Notes under the pieces: generated by a model
Databases searched by the model: none
The model's input: only the letters and a program-made list of their open reading frames with translations
What the model was told of the DNA's origin: nothing
From: Nitrospira sp.
Lineage (GTDB): Bacteria > Nitrospirota > Nitrospiria > Nitrospirales > Nitrospiraceae
DNA: 64,000 nucleotides
Assembly (NCBI GenBank): GCA_018242765.1
Contig: JAFEBH010000027.1
Location: 62,001-126,000, forward strand
Direction: 5' to 3'
Shown here: in pieces, positions 35,690 through 44,095 of the stretch
Layout of the letters: every line of letters begins with the position of its first letter
How positions within the stretch are numbered: the stretch's first letter is position 1
Position numbers and translations under genes: made by a program

Positions 35690-38440
35690 CTAGAACTCTT
35701 CAAACTCTGCGTCTCCGGCGCGGCCATGACCGACAACGCCGACAGTGACGCTGCTTCGCTCTTTCTTTTTCGTCGGTTTCACCGCGGCCATCGGCTTGTT
35801 GCTCACTACCTTCCCCACAAGCCCGGACGCCTCGGATCTGGAGATTGGCTTCACTGAACCCGTCGAAGCGGCATGGTCAATTCGAAATGTATCGATTTGC
35901 CGCATGAGTTCCTTGGCCTGTTCCTTCATCGACTGGCTAGCACTGGTGGTCTCCTCAACCAGGGCCGCGTTCTGCTGCGTCGTCTCATCCATCGCCATGA
36001 TCGCCTTATTCACCTGATCGATCCCGCTCGCCTGCTCTTGCGACGCCGCCGTGATCTCTTCAATGATGTCGCTCACCCGTTTCACCGAATGCACGATCTC
36101 CTCCAGCGTCTTCCCCGATTGATCCACCAACTCGCTCCCATCCGTCACCCGCTGAATCGACTCATTAATCAACCCTTTGATCTCCTTGGCCGCCGTCGCC
36201 GATCGTTGCGCCAGATTCCGCACCTCCGCCGCCACCACCGCAAACCCCCGCCCATGCTCCCCGGCCCGAGCCGCTTCCACCGCCGCGTTCAACGCCAACA
36301 GATTCGTCTGAAACGCAATCTCATCGATCACCGTAATGATGTCGGCGATCTTCTTGCTGCTCTTGTTGATCTCCGCCATCGCGTCGACGGCCCGTTTCGT
36401 GACCGTCCCGCCCTTGTCCGCCGTCTCCCGTGCGGTCGCCGCCAGTTGGTTGGCTTGTTTCGCATTATCGGCGTTTTGCTTCACCGTGCTCGTCATCTCC
36501 TCCATCGACGCGCTGGTCTCTTCCAACGACCCCGCCTGTTCGCTCGTCCGCTGCGCCAAGTCCTCGTTCCCCTTCGTGATCTGATCCGCTCCCAACGCCA
36601 CGCTCGCCACCGCTTCCCGCACCGTGATGATCGTCTTGGCCAAATTCCTCAGCGCGCTGTTCAAGCTGGTCTTCATCTGCTCGAATTCGCCTTGATAGGA
36701 TCCCGTCATCTCCTGCCTCAAATCGTTGCTCGCCAGTGCGGTGAGCACCACTTGGGCTTCGTGCAAAGGCGCAACAATGGTATCAAGGAGCTGGTTGACG
36801 CTCTGAGTAAGTGCCTTGGCCGCGCCATCGAACTGTTCGGTTTTGATACGTTCCGACAGCTGCCCGGTTGCCGCCACGACAATCAGCTTTTCCACTTCGT
36901 CTTGTGCCTGCTTCTGTCCTGTGATGTCGACGGCCAGCATCACTATTTTGTACGCCCGCCCCATCTCATCCTTGACCGGATTGTAGCTGGCCTGCAGCCA
37001 GACCTCCTTGCCGCCCTTCGTAAGGTGCTTATACACTCCCGCGTCGAAGTCACCCCGACTCAGCTTCTGCCAGAAGGCTTGATACTCGCTGCTGCCGGAA
37101 AAGACAGGTTCGCAGAACAAGCGATGATGCCGCCCCTTGATCTCGTTGATCGTATAACCAAGCAACTGCAAACAATTGCTGTTCGCCGAGAGAATGTTTC
37201 CATTGAGGTCGAACTCGACCATGGAATATGACGCATTAATCGCGTCGACGATTCCTTTCATGTTCAGGCGAGCGAGCTCATACTCCGTGACGTCGTAACG
37301 AACACCCAAATACTTCTTCGGCTTGCCGTTTGTCCCCATAATGGGTTTGATGACCGCATCGACATAATACGGTGTGCCGTCTTTCCTACGGTTCTTGATG
37401 ACGCCGTGGAATATCTCCCCCCGCCCGATCGTCTGCCACATCGTCTTGAAGATCTCCTTCGACGTATCAGGATGCCGCGTGATGCTGTGTGGCTTTCCGA
37501 GCAACTCTTCCTTCGAATATTGGGAGACCTGCGAATATTTCTCATTGGCCGTAATGATATTCCCCTTCAAGTCGCCCTCCGAGACAATACTCGTGACATT
37601 CATGATGTCCACACAAGCATTCATCTCTTCGATCGCTTCCTGCTGCTTTGCCATGGACTGCTCTAATGCCTCGCCCATCCGATTGAAGGCTTCTGCCAAC
37701 TGCCCGATCTCGTCCTTCGATTCCACAACCGCTCGAGCCGTGAGATCACCTCCGGCGAGCTTTGCAACCGCTTGCCTGAGATTGCCCAACGAACGACCGA
37801 TCATCCGTGAGATTATCCCACCCAGTATCAGCCCTACGCATATCCCACCGATGATGAGCCCCACTAAGACATTCCGGGCGCGCTCGTACAGAACCAAACT
37901 CTCCTTATAGACCGCTTCGGCATGCATCTCCGTAATGCTTGCCAATTTGGTGGCTCGACTCATCACCTGCTGCGCACCCGGTATGACCTCATGGACCTTC
38001 TTGATCGCATTGACATTGTCATTCTGCAGAGTCAAGCGCACAGCTTCGTCCATCACCGCCATGTAGGGAGGGAAAATGTGCTCAAGCTCGGATACCATGG
38101 TTTTCGCTTCATCCAGGGACGTCAGCTGTTTGAAGTCGGATAACCTGTCATGAAATCGCTGTGTGAGTCCGGCGATATCTTGGGCGAATTGTTCCTTTTC
38201 CTTCTGATCCGTTGAAATGATCGCGGCGCGGGTCAACCGACTGATGCCGGTGATGGCCAGGTTGACATCCTTAATCGCGGACACTCCCTGGAGTTCCTGC
38301 TCATATAAGGTTTTTACCGTACCGTTGACGGTCTCAGTGGTGCTGATTCCAAAATACCCGACACCGGCCATGATCGCGCCGACCATGCCGAACGCGAGCA
38401 TCAACTTCACTGATGTCTTGAGATCCTTAACGAGACTCAT
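35690..38440 (-). CDS. Methyl-accepting chemotaxis protein with Aer-type PAS (MCP4)
   Basis: 916-residue membrane receptor. TM1 is near 12-32, a four-helix-type periplasmic domain follows, TM2 is near 190-213, then HAMP. PAS1 (about 275-390) is Aer-like, with HSITRHPD, MWQTIGRGEIFHG and KNRRKDGTPYYVDA; such domains often bind FAD and sense redox state, but the cofactor is not provable here. PAS2 is at about 395-510, and a linker leads to the MA domain with the QTNLLALNAA tip near 710. The end is DAEFEEF. It lies 117 nt downstream of cheA, in the same orientation, and is closely related to MCP3 in its PAS and linker regions. Confidence 0.95.
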   Translation of the reverse strand: MSLVKDLKTSVKLMLAFGMVGAIMAGVGYFGISTTETVNGTVKTLYEQELQGVSAIKDVNLAITGISRLTRAAIISTDQKEKEQFAQDIAGLTQRFHDRLSDFKQLTSLDEAKTMVSELEHIFPPYMAVMDEAVRLTLQNDNVNAIKKVHEVIPGAQQVMSRATKLASITEMHAEAVYKESLVLYERARNVLVGLIIGGICVGLILGGIISRMIGRSLGNLRQAVAKLAGGDLTARAVVESKDEIGQLAEAFNRMGEALEQSMAKQQEAIEEMNACVDIMNVTSIVSEGDLKGNIITANEKYSQVSQYSKEELLGKPHSITRHPDTSKEIFKTMWQTIGRGEIFHGVIKNRRKDGTPYYVDAVIKPIMGTNGKPKKYLGVRYDVTEYELARLNMKGIVDAINASYSMVEFDLNGNILSANSNCLQLLGYTINEIKGRHHRLFCEPVFSGSSEYQAFWQKLSRGDFDAGVYKHLTKGGKEVWLQASYNPVKDEMGRAYKIVMLAVDITGQKQAQDEVEKLIVVAATGQLSERIKTEQFDGAAKALTQSVNQLLDTIVAPLHEAQVVLTALASNDLRQEMTGSYQGEFEQMKTSLNSALRNLAKTIITVREAVASVALGADQITKGNEDLAQRTSEQAGSLEETSASMEEMTSTVKQNADNAKQANQLAATARETADKGGTVTKRAVDAMAEINKSSKKIADIITVIDEIAFQTNLLALNAAVEAARAGEHGRGFAVVAAEVRNLAQRSATAAKEIKGLINESIQRVTDGSELVDQSGKTLEEIVHSVKRVSDIIEEITAASQEQASGIDQVNKAIMAMDETTQQNAALVEETTSASQSMKEQAKELMRQIDTFRIDHAASTGSVKPISRSEASGLVGKVVSNKPMAAVKPTKKKERSSVTVGVVGHGRAGDAEFEEF

Positions 38441-38557
38441 GATGTGACAAGACCTCCTGTCCGGTGTTAGGTTGGTAGTCGTCTACGCCCATCTATTCTC
38501 CGGACAACTCTCGCTCGAGAAACTCACCGCCACCCATGGTTATGATTGTCATCATAA

Positions 38558-40756
38558 TCAGGCAGCGACAGGACGCTCGCGGCGCGCGATTTCGATCAGC
38601 CCGCGGACGTCCACGATAAATCCGACGGTCCCATCGCCTAAGATCGTCGCACCGGCAATGCCTTCGACCTTGCGGAAGTTCTGCTCCATGCTTTTAATCA
38701 CGACCTGTTGTTGACCGAGAATCTCATCGACCATGACGGCCACACGTTCGCCTTCCGTTTCCAGGATCAAGAGGATCGCCTGTTTTGGATCGGTATAGTC
38801 AGGATCGTTGCCGAACACTTCATAGAGACGCGTCATCGGGATATAGGTACCCCTCACGTTGATGAGCTCCCCTTTTCCTACGACCGTCTTGATGGATTCC
38901 GCTTTCGGCTGAGTCGACTCCAAGATCGAGAGCAACGGCACGATATAGGTCTCTTTGCCGACTCGGACCGTCATGCCGTCGATGATCGCGAGCGTGAGCG
39001 GCAATTTCAGTGTGAATGTCGTACCTGTTCCTTGCGCCGTCTTGATACTGACGGTCCCCCCCAGCGCTTCGATGTTGCGTTTGACCACATCCATCCCCAC
39101 GCCGCGTCCGGAGACATCCGTCACTTTCTCGGCCGTCGAAAATCCTGGGCGGAAGATCAACCCCCAAATTTGCTCATCCGAGAGTTTTTCACTTTCGCCG
39201 ATCAGCCCCTGCTTCACGGCCTTGGCGAGGATTTTCTCGCGATTGAGACCACGACCGTCGTCCTCCACCGTGATGCAAATGCTGCCGCCCTCATGAAAGG
39301 CATTGAGACGGATGGTGCCCACCTCGGACTTGTTGTTGTCGAGCCGTTCTTCCGGCAGTTCCAATCCGTGATCGGCCGAGTTTCTGACCAGATGGGTCAA
39401 GGGATCTCCGATGGACTCGATGACGGTCTTGTCCAGTTCAGTTTCTTCGCCCGAGAGAACCAGTTGGATCTTCTTTCCCGCCTTCGAGGAGAGATCACGC
39501 ACCAACCTTGGAAACCGGCTGAATGCCGTGCCGATGGGGAGCATGCGGATGCCCATGACACGTTCTTGAATCTCCCTTGTATTGCGCTCTAATTGGGCGA
39601 CTCGTTCCAACAGCAACGGGAGCCGCCGCATCTCAAACCGAGACCCCAGATCACTCAGCATGGATTGGGTAATGATCAATTCGCCCACGAGGTTGATCAG
39701 CTTGTCGATTTTTGCGGTATCCACACGAATGGATGTGGTGTCTGTTTTCTTCGTTTGTACCGCCGCTTCCTGCTGTCGTTGGGTATTGAGCGCTTGTTCG
39801 AGTTGATGCGGGGTGACAGCCTTCTGCGCAACGAGAATCTCGCCGACTCGTTTCTGCTGGGACAATGCCTGTTCAAGAACGGCCGGTGACACCATACCGC
39901 TCTCCACCAAGATTTCCCCAAGATGTTTGGGCTTATCACTGTCCGCGTGAGGGGGGAGGGGGGAGGGGGGAGGGGTCGTGGGCTGACTGGAATCAGACAT
40001 CACATCACTCTTTCCCTCCAATTCCTTTCCCCTGATCTCTTCAATGATGAGTTTGCTGTCTTCCCGAACAAACTCGAAGGCGGACTCAACGGTTTTCAGG
40101 TCCTTGCCGGTGACAAGTCGTAACTCCCAGGAGAGATAGCACTTTTCCGGGTCGACCTCGGCCAGATCCGGCACTCGAGACATATCGAGCGTCACCGAAC
40201 TCAGATCTCCAAGACCGCTCAACTCCTTTAAGATCTGCAGAGGATCAAGTCCGCGTTGAAACAACCATTCCGGCGGAGTCCACGTGATGAGATAGCTGTG
40301 CTCTTGAACACCGGACTGCGCAGAAGCAGCCACCGGCTGTTCCTGCGGCACGGCGGGCGGCTGAACACCCGATGCACTCGCGGACGCCAGCTCTGCCGTC
40401 AGGCGTTGAACCGTCTCATCATCCACCGCCATCCCGGACTTCACGGCTTCAATTAAGGTCTTCAGGCAATCCGTGGACTTGAGCAGTAAATCAGCAATCT
40501 GCGGCGATACCGCTTTCTCCCCGTTTCTCAGCAAGTCGAGCAAGGTCTCCATTTTATGGGTAAATTGGGTCACGGCATTGAATCCGAACATCCCGCTCGC
40601 CCCTTTGATCGAATGGGCTGAACGGAAGATCTTGGCAAGCAACTCAAGGTCTTCCGGATGCTGCTCCAACGCCAACAAGCCTTCCTCAACGATCGCCAAA
40701 TGCTCGGCTGCTTCTTCGAAAAAGGCCTCCCGAAATTGTGCGAAATCGTCACTCAT
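38558..40756 (-). CDS. cheA: CheA, chemotaxis histidine kinase with MshEN-like insert
   Basis: 732 residues. The Hpt (P1) domain has phospho-acceptor His48 in SAHSIKGASG. A P2-like region at about 155-245 is followed by a Pro/Ser linker and two tandem 23-24-residue motifs (LGEILVESGMVSPAVLEQAL; VGEILVAQKAVTPHQLEQAL) at about 275-325. These resemble the MshEN/GspE N-terminal motif, some members of which bind cyclic di-GMP. P3 dimerisation (340-400), the HATPase (HLVRNSADHG; GRGVGMDVV) and the CheW-like P5 domain follow. The ATG at 40756 has GAGGAT upstream. Its neighbours cheY, MCP4 and cheW confirm the role. Confidence 0.96.
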   Translation of the reverse strand: MSDDFAQFREAFFEEAAEHLAIVEEGLLALEQHPEDLELLAKIFRSAHSIKGASGMFGFNAVTQFTHKMETLLDLLRNGEKAVSPQIADLLLKSTDCLKTLIEAVKSGMAVDDETVQRLTAELASASASGVQPPAVPQEQPVAASAQSGVQEHSYLITWTPPEWLFQRGLDPLQILKELSGLGDLSSVTLDMSRVPDLAEVDPEKCYLSWELRLVTGKDLKTVESAFEFVREDSKLIIEEIRGKELEGKSDVMSDSSQPTTPPPSPLPPHADSDKPKHLGEILVESGMVSPAVLEQALSQQKRVGEILVAQKAVTPHQLEQALNTQRQQEAAVQTKKTDTTSIRVDTAKIDKLINLVGELIITQSMLSDLGSRFEMRRLPLLLERVAQLERNTREIQERVMGIRMLPIGTAFSRFPRLVRDLSSKAGKKIQLVLSGEETELDKTVIESIGDPLTHLVRNSADHGLELPEERLDNNKSEVGTIRLNAFHEGGSICITVEDDGRGLNREKILAKAVKQGLIGESEKLSDEQIWGLIFRPGFSTAEKVTDVSGRGVGMDVVKRNIEALGGTVSIKTAQGTGTTFTLKLPLTLAIIDGMTVRVGKETYIVPLLSILESTQPKAESIKTVVGKGELINVRGTYIPMTRLYEVFGNDPDYTDPKQAILLILETEGERVAVMVDEILGQQQVVIKSMEQNFRKVEGIAGATILGDGTVGFIVDVRGLIEIARRERPVAA
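39952..39977 (+). other. G-run tract with G-quadruplex potential inside cheA
   Basis: Four runs of G (6, 7, 6 and 4) separated by single A on the plus strand, the template strand of cheA. It encodes the Pro-rich linker TPPPSPLPP. Runs with one-base spacers fit a G-quadruplex; the repeat unit could also vary in length by slippage. Confidence 0.6.
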
Positions 40757-40821
40757 CCTATCCTCACTCAAACCATTTTCACGTCGTCACGTCGTCCTAC
40801 GCGAGGACGTTCACACTACCT

Positions 40822-41193
40822 TCAAGCCGGCAGTACCTTCGCAATAGTCTTCAGCAGTGTTTCAGGGTTGAACGGCTTGACGAGCCATCCAGTCGCCCCG
40901 GCTTCCTTCCCGGCCTGTTTCTTCTCGAGCGCCGATTCGGTCGTGAGCATCAGAATCGGCGTGAACTTGAACGCGCTCAATTTGCGCAATTCCTTGATGA
41001 GAGTAATCCCGTCCATTTCCGGCATGTTGAGATCGGTCACCACGATGTCCATCTTGCCCGCTGTCGCGACTTTGTTCACGGCATCTTTCCCATGCTCGGC
41101 CTCCACAACGGCAAACCCAGCCTTGGTGAGGGTAAAGGCCACCATCTGCCGCATCGTGGGTGAATCATCAACGATCAGTGCGGTCTTCCTCAT
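40822..41193 (-). CDS. cheY: CheY-like single-domain response regulator (second CheY)
   Basis: 123-residue receiver domain. Acidic pair Asp9-Asp10 (IVDDSPTMRQ), phospho-Asp54 (VVTDLNMPEMDG), switch Thr in LMLTTES and Lys in LVKPFNPE. The ATG at 41193 has GGAGGG upstream; the frame is open 51 nt further. It precedes cheA by 65 nt, so it is probably a direct CheA target. Whether this one or the protein at 44734 binds the motor cannot be told from sequence. Confidence 0.93.
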   Translation of the reverse strand: MRKTALIVDDSPTMRQMVAFTLTKAGFAVVEAEHGKDAVNKVATAGKMDIVVTDLNMPEMDGITLIKELRKLSAFKFTPILMLTTESALEKKQAGKEAGATGWLVKPFNPETLLKTIAKVLPA

Positions 41194-41247
41194 ATTGCCC
41201 TCCGACATCAACTGCAGGGATATGTTTCTTTGTTTCAGCAGCACTCG

Positions 41248-41790
41248 TTAGAATAGCGTGACAGAATCGGCATCCTCTCCCGATCGGTCGATCGGCACCG
41301 GCTCTCCATAGTTCGGTTGTATTGCCGCCTCGTGGAGGCGACGTTCCGCTTCCATCGTATACAGATGTTCAATGTGCTGAAGCGCAGCGATCTCCTTCTT
41401 CGCCTCTTCATCCCGCGGACCTTTCAGCAACGCGTGAAGATGTTGCTTCAGCTGGTCTAATGCCACGCCGACATGCTCGAGCTTTTGACGCGTCATATCC
41501 TGGAACTGCATAGCCATCACAACCTTGGAAAGACTTCCCGATTGTTCATCTGTCGTGATCCCCTCATTGTCAGTCGACAAGATTCGGAGATGCAGCATCA
41601 AGTCCATCGCCGCCCGTTCAGTCTCACCAATCACGGCACTCATTTGCGCCTTCAATGCAGGGATAATGCGCACGGCTTCGACAGCGAAGGATTCCCACGC
41701 ATGCTGCTGCTCTTGCAGCATGCTGAAAGTCGCCTCCCTGTCGTCATCCCAACGCCTCAGTCTTGCATTCTCGGCTTCAGCAGAATCCAT
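41248..41790 (-). CDS. CheZ-like phosphatase candidate
   Basis: 180-residue, mostly helical protein. The central segment MQFQDMTRQKLEHV aligns with the CheZ active-site helix and keeps both catalytic positions (Asp and Gln of FQDxxxQ). It lacks the CheZ C-terminal CheY-binding helix that the cheZ at 44096 has; instead it ends DSVTLF, like CheD. The ATG at 41790 has AGGAG 8 nt upstream. Between cheY and a STAS gene in the cheA operon, it may dephosphorylate one of the two CheY proteins. The assignment is by motif and context, so moderate. Confidence 0.6.
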   Translation of the reverse strand: MDSAEAENARLRRWDDDREATFSMLQEQQHAWESFAVEAVRIIPALKAQMSAVIGETERAAMDLMLHLRILSTDNEGITTDEQSGSLSKVVMAMQFQDMTRQKLEHVGVALDQLKQHLHALLKGPRDEEAKKEIAALQHIEHLYTMEAERRLHEAAIQPNYGEPVPIDRSGEDADSVTLF

Positions 41791-41842
41791 CGATCTACTC
41801 CTGCAACTAAAGGCCTGTTGTCTGCTTGCCAGATGAGTCTCA

Positions 41843-42145
41843 CTATTCACTCAGGGAATCCGTAAACCCCAATCGATTCAATTTCGTCTGTAGATCCGGG
41901 GAAAGACCCGTTACCAACATGCGCCCTTGCTTGCGTGCCGCCAGCAGCAGCTGGATCGCGGACGTATCGACTCGGACAACGCCGCTCAGGTCCAGCGATA
42001 CCAAACCATCGTTTGCAAGGAGGTTCATCAATGATTCCTTAAATTCAGCTGCTTCAAAAATAGTCAGATCGCCTGTTGGAGCCAAGTGTCTGAGATTCTG
42101 ACTCTCGTCCTTAGAGGAGCCGGGTGCGGAGGAATCAGCCGTCAT
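41843..42145 (-). CDS. STAS-domain protein in the che operon
   Basis: 100-residue STAS domain (SLDLSGVVRVDTSAIQLLLA). The central motif has DTS where classical antagonists have DSSG, so phosphorylation is uncertain. The ATG at 42145 follows AAGGAAAGG at somewhat long spacing; a GTG at 42178 is possible. It lies between motB and the CheZ-like gene. STAS proteins also occur in other large che operons; its partner is not visible here. Confidence 0.8.
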   Translation of the reverse strand: MTADSSAPGSSKDESQNLRHLAPTGDLTIFEAAEFKESLMNLLANDGLVSLDLSGVVRVDTSAIQLLLAARKQGRMLVTGLSPDLQTKLNRLGFTDSLSE

Positions 42146-42240
42146 CGAGCCAGGTATCCTTTCCTTGCAATCACTCACGAATCTTGTCGGCTGTTTTTCA
42201 TCGAGGCTTGAGCAGGAGTTGGCCGAAACCCAGAGATGCT

Positions 42241-43080
42241 CTATGGTATTCGCACGTGTCCTTCTCTGGTCGGCTCCGCCACCGACTCCGATGCGTTCAT
42301 TGGCACATCGTCCGTCGATCGTCCCAACATGTCCGAGCCACTCTCCGCCTGAGGAATTGGAGCGGGCGGAGCCTGTTCAAGAATGACGACCTCCACCCGG
42401 CGATTTTTGGCTCGCTGTTCCGAATCAAGATTGGCCGTGACCGGCCTTGTATCGGCATGCCCCACGGCAGCCAGTCGTTCCGACGGCACGGCAAACAACT
42501 CAGACAAGACTCTGACGACCATCACCGCACGTGCCGCAGAAAGTTCCCAGTTGGAAGGAAATTGTGCAGTCCGTATGGGAACGTTGTCCGTGTGCCCCTC
42601 AACCCTGGTGTACCGGTTGAGTTCCACGATGGCCGTGCTCAGACCTTCAAGAAACGGCAGCGCTTCGCTGCGTATGGCTGCTTCGCCGCTGTTGAACAGC
42701 AGCTGATCCGGAATGGTGATGACGATATCTCCGTTCACTCGTTCGGTGATCCGCACCAAGGCCAACTGCGGCGAGGCTTTAATCCCTTTCACGAGATTTC
42801 GGAGTTTACGGATCGCCACATCCTTGCTCCCCGGAGCATCAGGTGCCGTCAGTGCCTGTTTGTTGGTACTCAACGTCAACGGGGTTGGAGAGGACGGTGG
42901 GCTGACGATCGGATTCAGCGCGGCTTTGATCGACTCGCTCACGGTTCGGTACTTTCCGACATTGACCGAGGAGATCGAGTACATCACGACAAAAAAGGCG
43001 AACAGCAACGTGATAAAGTCCGCATAGGAGACGAGCCATCGCTCGTGATTTTCATGCTCTTCATGCTTGTGCTTCGCCAT
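42241..43080 (-). CDS. motB: MotB, flagellar stator subunit
   Basis: Anchors the stator to peptidoglycan and, with MotA, conducts ions. 279 residues: a basic His-rich N-terminus, one transmembrane helix with the ion-binding Asp21 in SYADFITLLFAFFVV, a linker, and an OmpA-like peptidoglycan-binding domain (about 150-265) with YTRVEGHTDNVP and LSAARAVMVVR. It lies 132 nt downstream of motA on the same strand. Confidence 0.96.
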   Translation of the reverse strand: MAKHKHEEHENHERWLVSYADFITLLFAFFVVMYSISSVNVGKYRTVSESIKAALNPIVSPPSSPTPLTLSTNKQALTAPDAPGSKDVAIRKLRNLVKGIKASPQLALVRITERVNGDIVITIPDQLLFNSGEAAIRSEALPFLEGLSTAIVELNRYTRVEGHTDNVPIRTAQFPSNWELSAARAVMVVRVLSELFAVPSERLAAVGHADTRPVTANLDSEQRAKNRRVEVVILEQAPPAPIPQAESGSDMLGRSTDDVPMNASESVAEPTREGHVRIP

Positions 43081-43125
43081 CTACAACCGTCCCTCGTGAG
43101 ACGTGCCGCGCATCTCGTGTAAGCG

Positions 43126-43206
43126 CTTTAAGTTCGTCCTCTGAACTTCAGTGGCCGAACTGATCACCCTGAAGCCCGAAACGAGAAACTTGGAGTCAGG
43201 TTGAAC
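43126..43206. repeat. Weak TTTCAGG-family repeat, copy H
   Basis: The motA-motB spacer with TTTAAGTTCGTCC, GAACTTCAG, CTGAAG, CCCGAAACG and AGAAACTTGG. The words resemble the family, but the GTTGTCCGACAAC core is not intact. Confidence 0.35.
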
Positions 43207-43212
43207 GACGCT

Positions 43213-43983
43213 TCACTTCTTCCCTTCCTTCGTCCGTTCGTTGTGCGGCAGCACGCCTTCCAACTTCTCCTGTAAGAGTCGAGGGTTTTCCCCCTGCGCA
43301 AGCCCTGCCAACCCCATAATCATCAAGTTTCTGGAGCCGGCTTCTTCCTTCAGCTTCAATTTGATCTTGTTGGCCAAGGGCAAGAAAAAGAGGTTTGCCG
43401 CCCCCACTCCGTACACCGTCGCCACGAATGCCACCGCGATTCCGCCGCCCAACTTTGATGGATCGGCCAGATTTTCCATCACGTGAATGAGGCCGAGCAC
43501 GGCTCCGATAATCCCGACGGTTGGTGCATACCCACCGGCTGCTTCCCAGACCTTCGCCGCGATCACACCTTGCTCCTCGTGGTGCTCGACCTCAATTTCG
43601 AGAATCTCGATTACCGCTTTGGGCTCTGTCCCGTCGACAATGAGCTGAACCCCCTTTTTCATGAAAGGATCCGTGATGGTTTTGAGCTTCCCCTCCAAGG
43701 CGAGCAACCCTTGTTTCCGCGAGATATTCGCAAGCTCCAAGATGAGCTGGATCGTACCTTTGTTGTCGATGTGGGGACCTGAGATCGCGATGGTCAGCGC
43801 GCCGAAGGCCTTGATCACCACCGGCAATGGATTCTGTATGCAAATGGCACCAAACGTGCCTCCGATCACGATGATGAAAGCCGTCAGCTGCATGATCGAG
43901 CCGACGTGCCCACCTTCGAGGATCTGGCCTCCGATAATGGAGCCTAAGGCGATCACAATCCCAAGAATTGTTGCGATATCCAT
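43213..43983 (-). CDS. motA: MotA, flagellar stator subunit
   Basis: 256 residues with four hydrophobic segments (about 3-20, 32-50, 150-170, 185-205) and a cytoplasmic loop that contacts the rotor. Recognisable features are the N-terminal TILGIVIALGSIIGG, the loop EHHEEQGVIAAKVWE and the third segment APTVGIIGAVLGLIHVMENL, as in MotA/PomA. Whether it uses protons or sodium cannot be decided by eye. It lies upstream of motB. Confidence 0.96.
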   Translation of the reverse strand: MDIATILGIVIALGSIIGGQILEGGHVGSIMQLTAFIIVIGGTFGAICIQNPLPVVIKAFGALTIAISGPHIDNKGTIQLILELANISRKQGLLALEGKLKTITDPFMKKGVQLIVDGTEPKAVIEILEIEVEHHEEQGVIAAKVWEAAGGYAPTVGIIGAVLGLIHVMENLADPSKLGGGIAVAFVATVYGVGAANLFFLPLANKIKLKLKEEAGSRNLMIMGLAGLAQGENPRLLQEKLEGVLPHNERTKEGKK

Positions 43984-44095
43984 TCGCCATCGCCCTCACG
44001 CATGCAACCGATCACGTGTTACCGGTTTCTGTTTGGAAGTGTGCGGGTTTGAGCTTTCCGTCAACAGGGCACGCCACAACCTGCTCTCTGGACCC

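Noticed and set aside
38708..39592. Plus-strand open frame of about 290 codons
   Set aside because: Antisense shadow of cheA.
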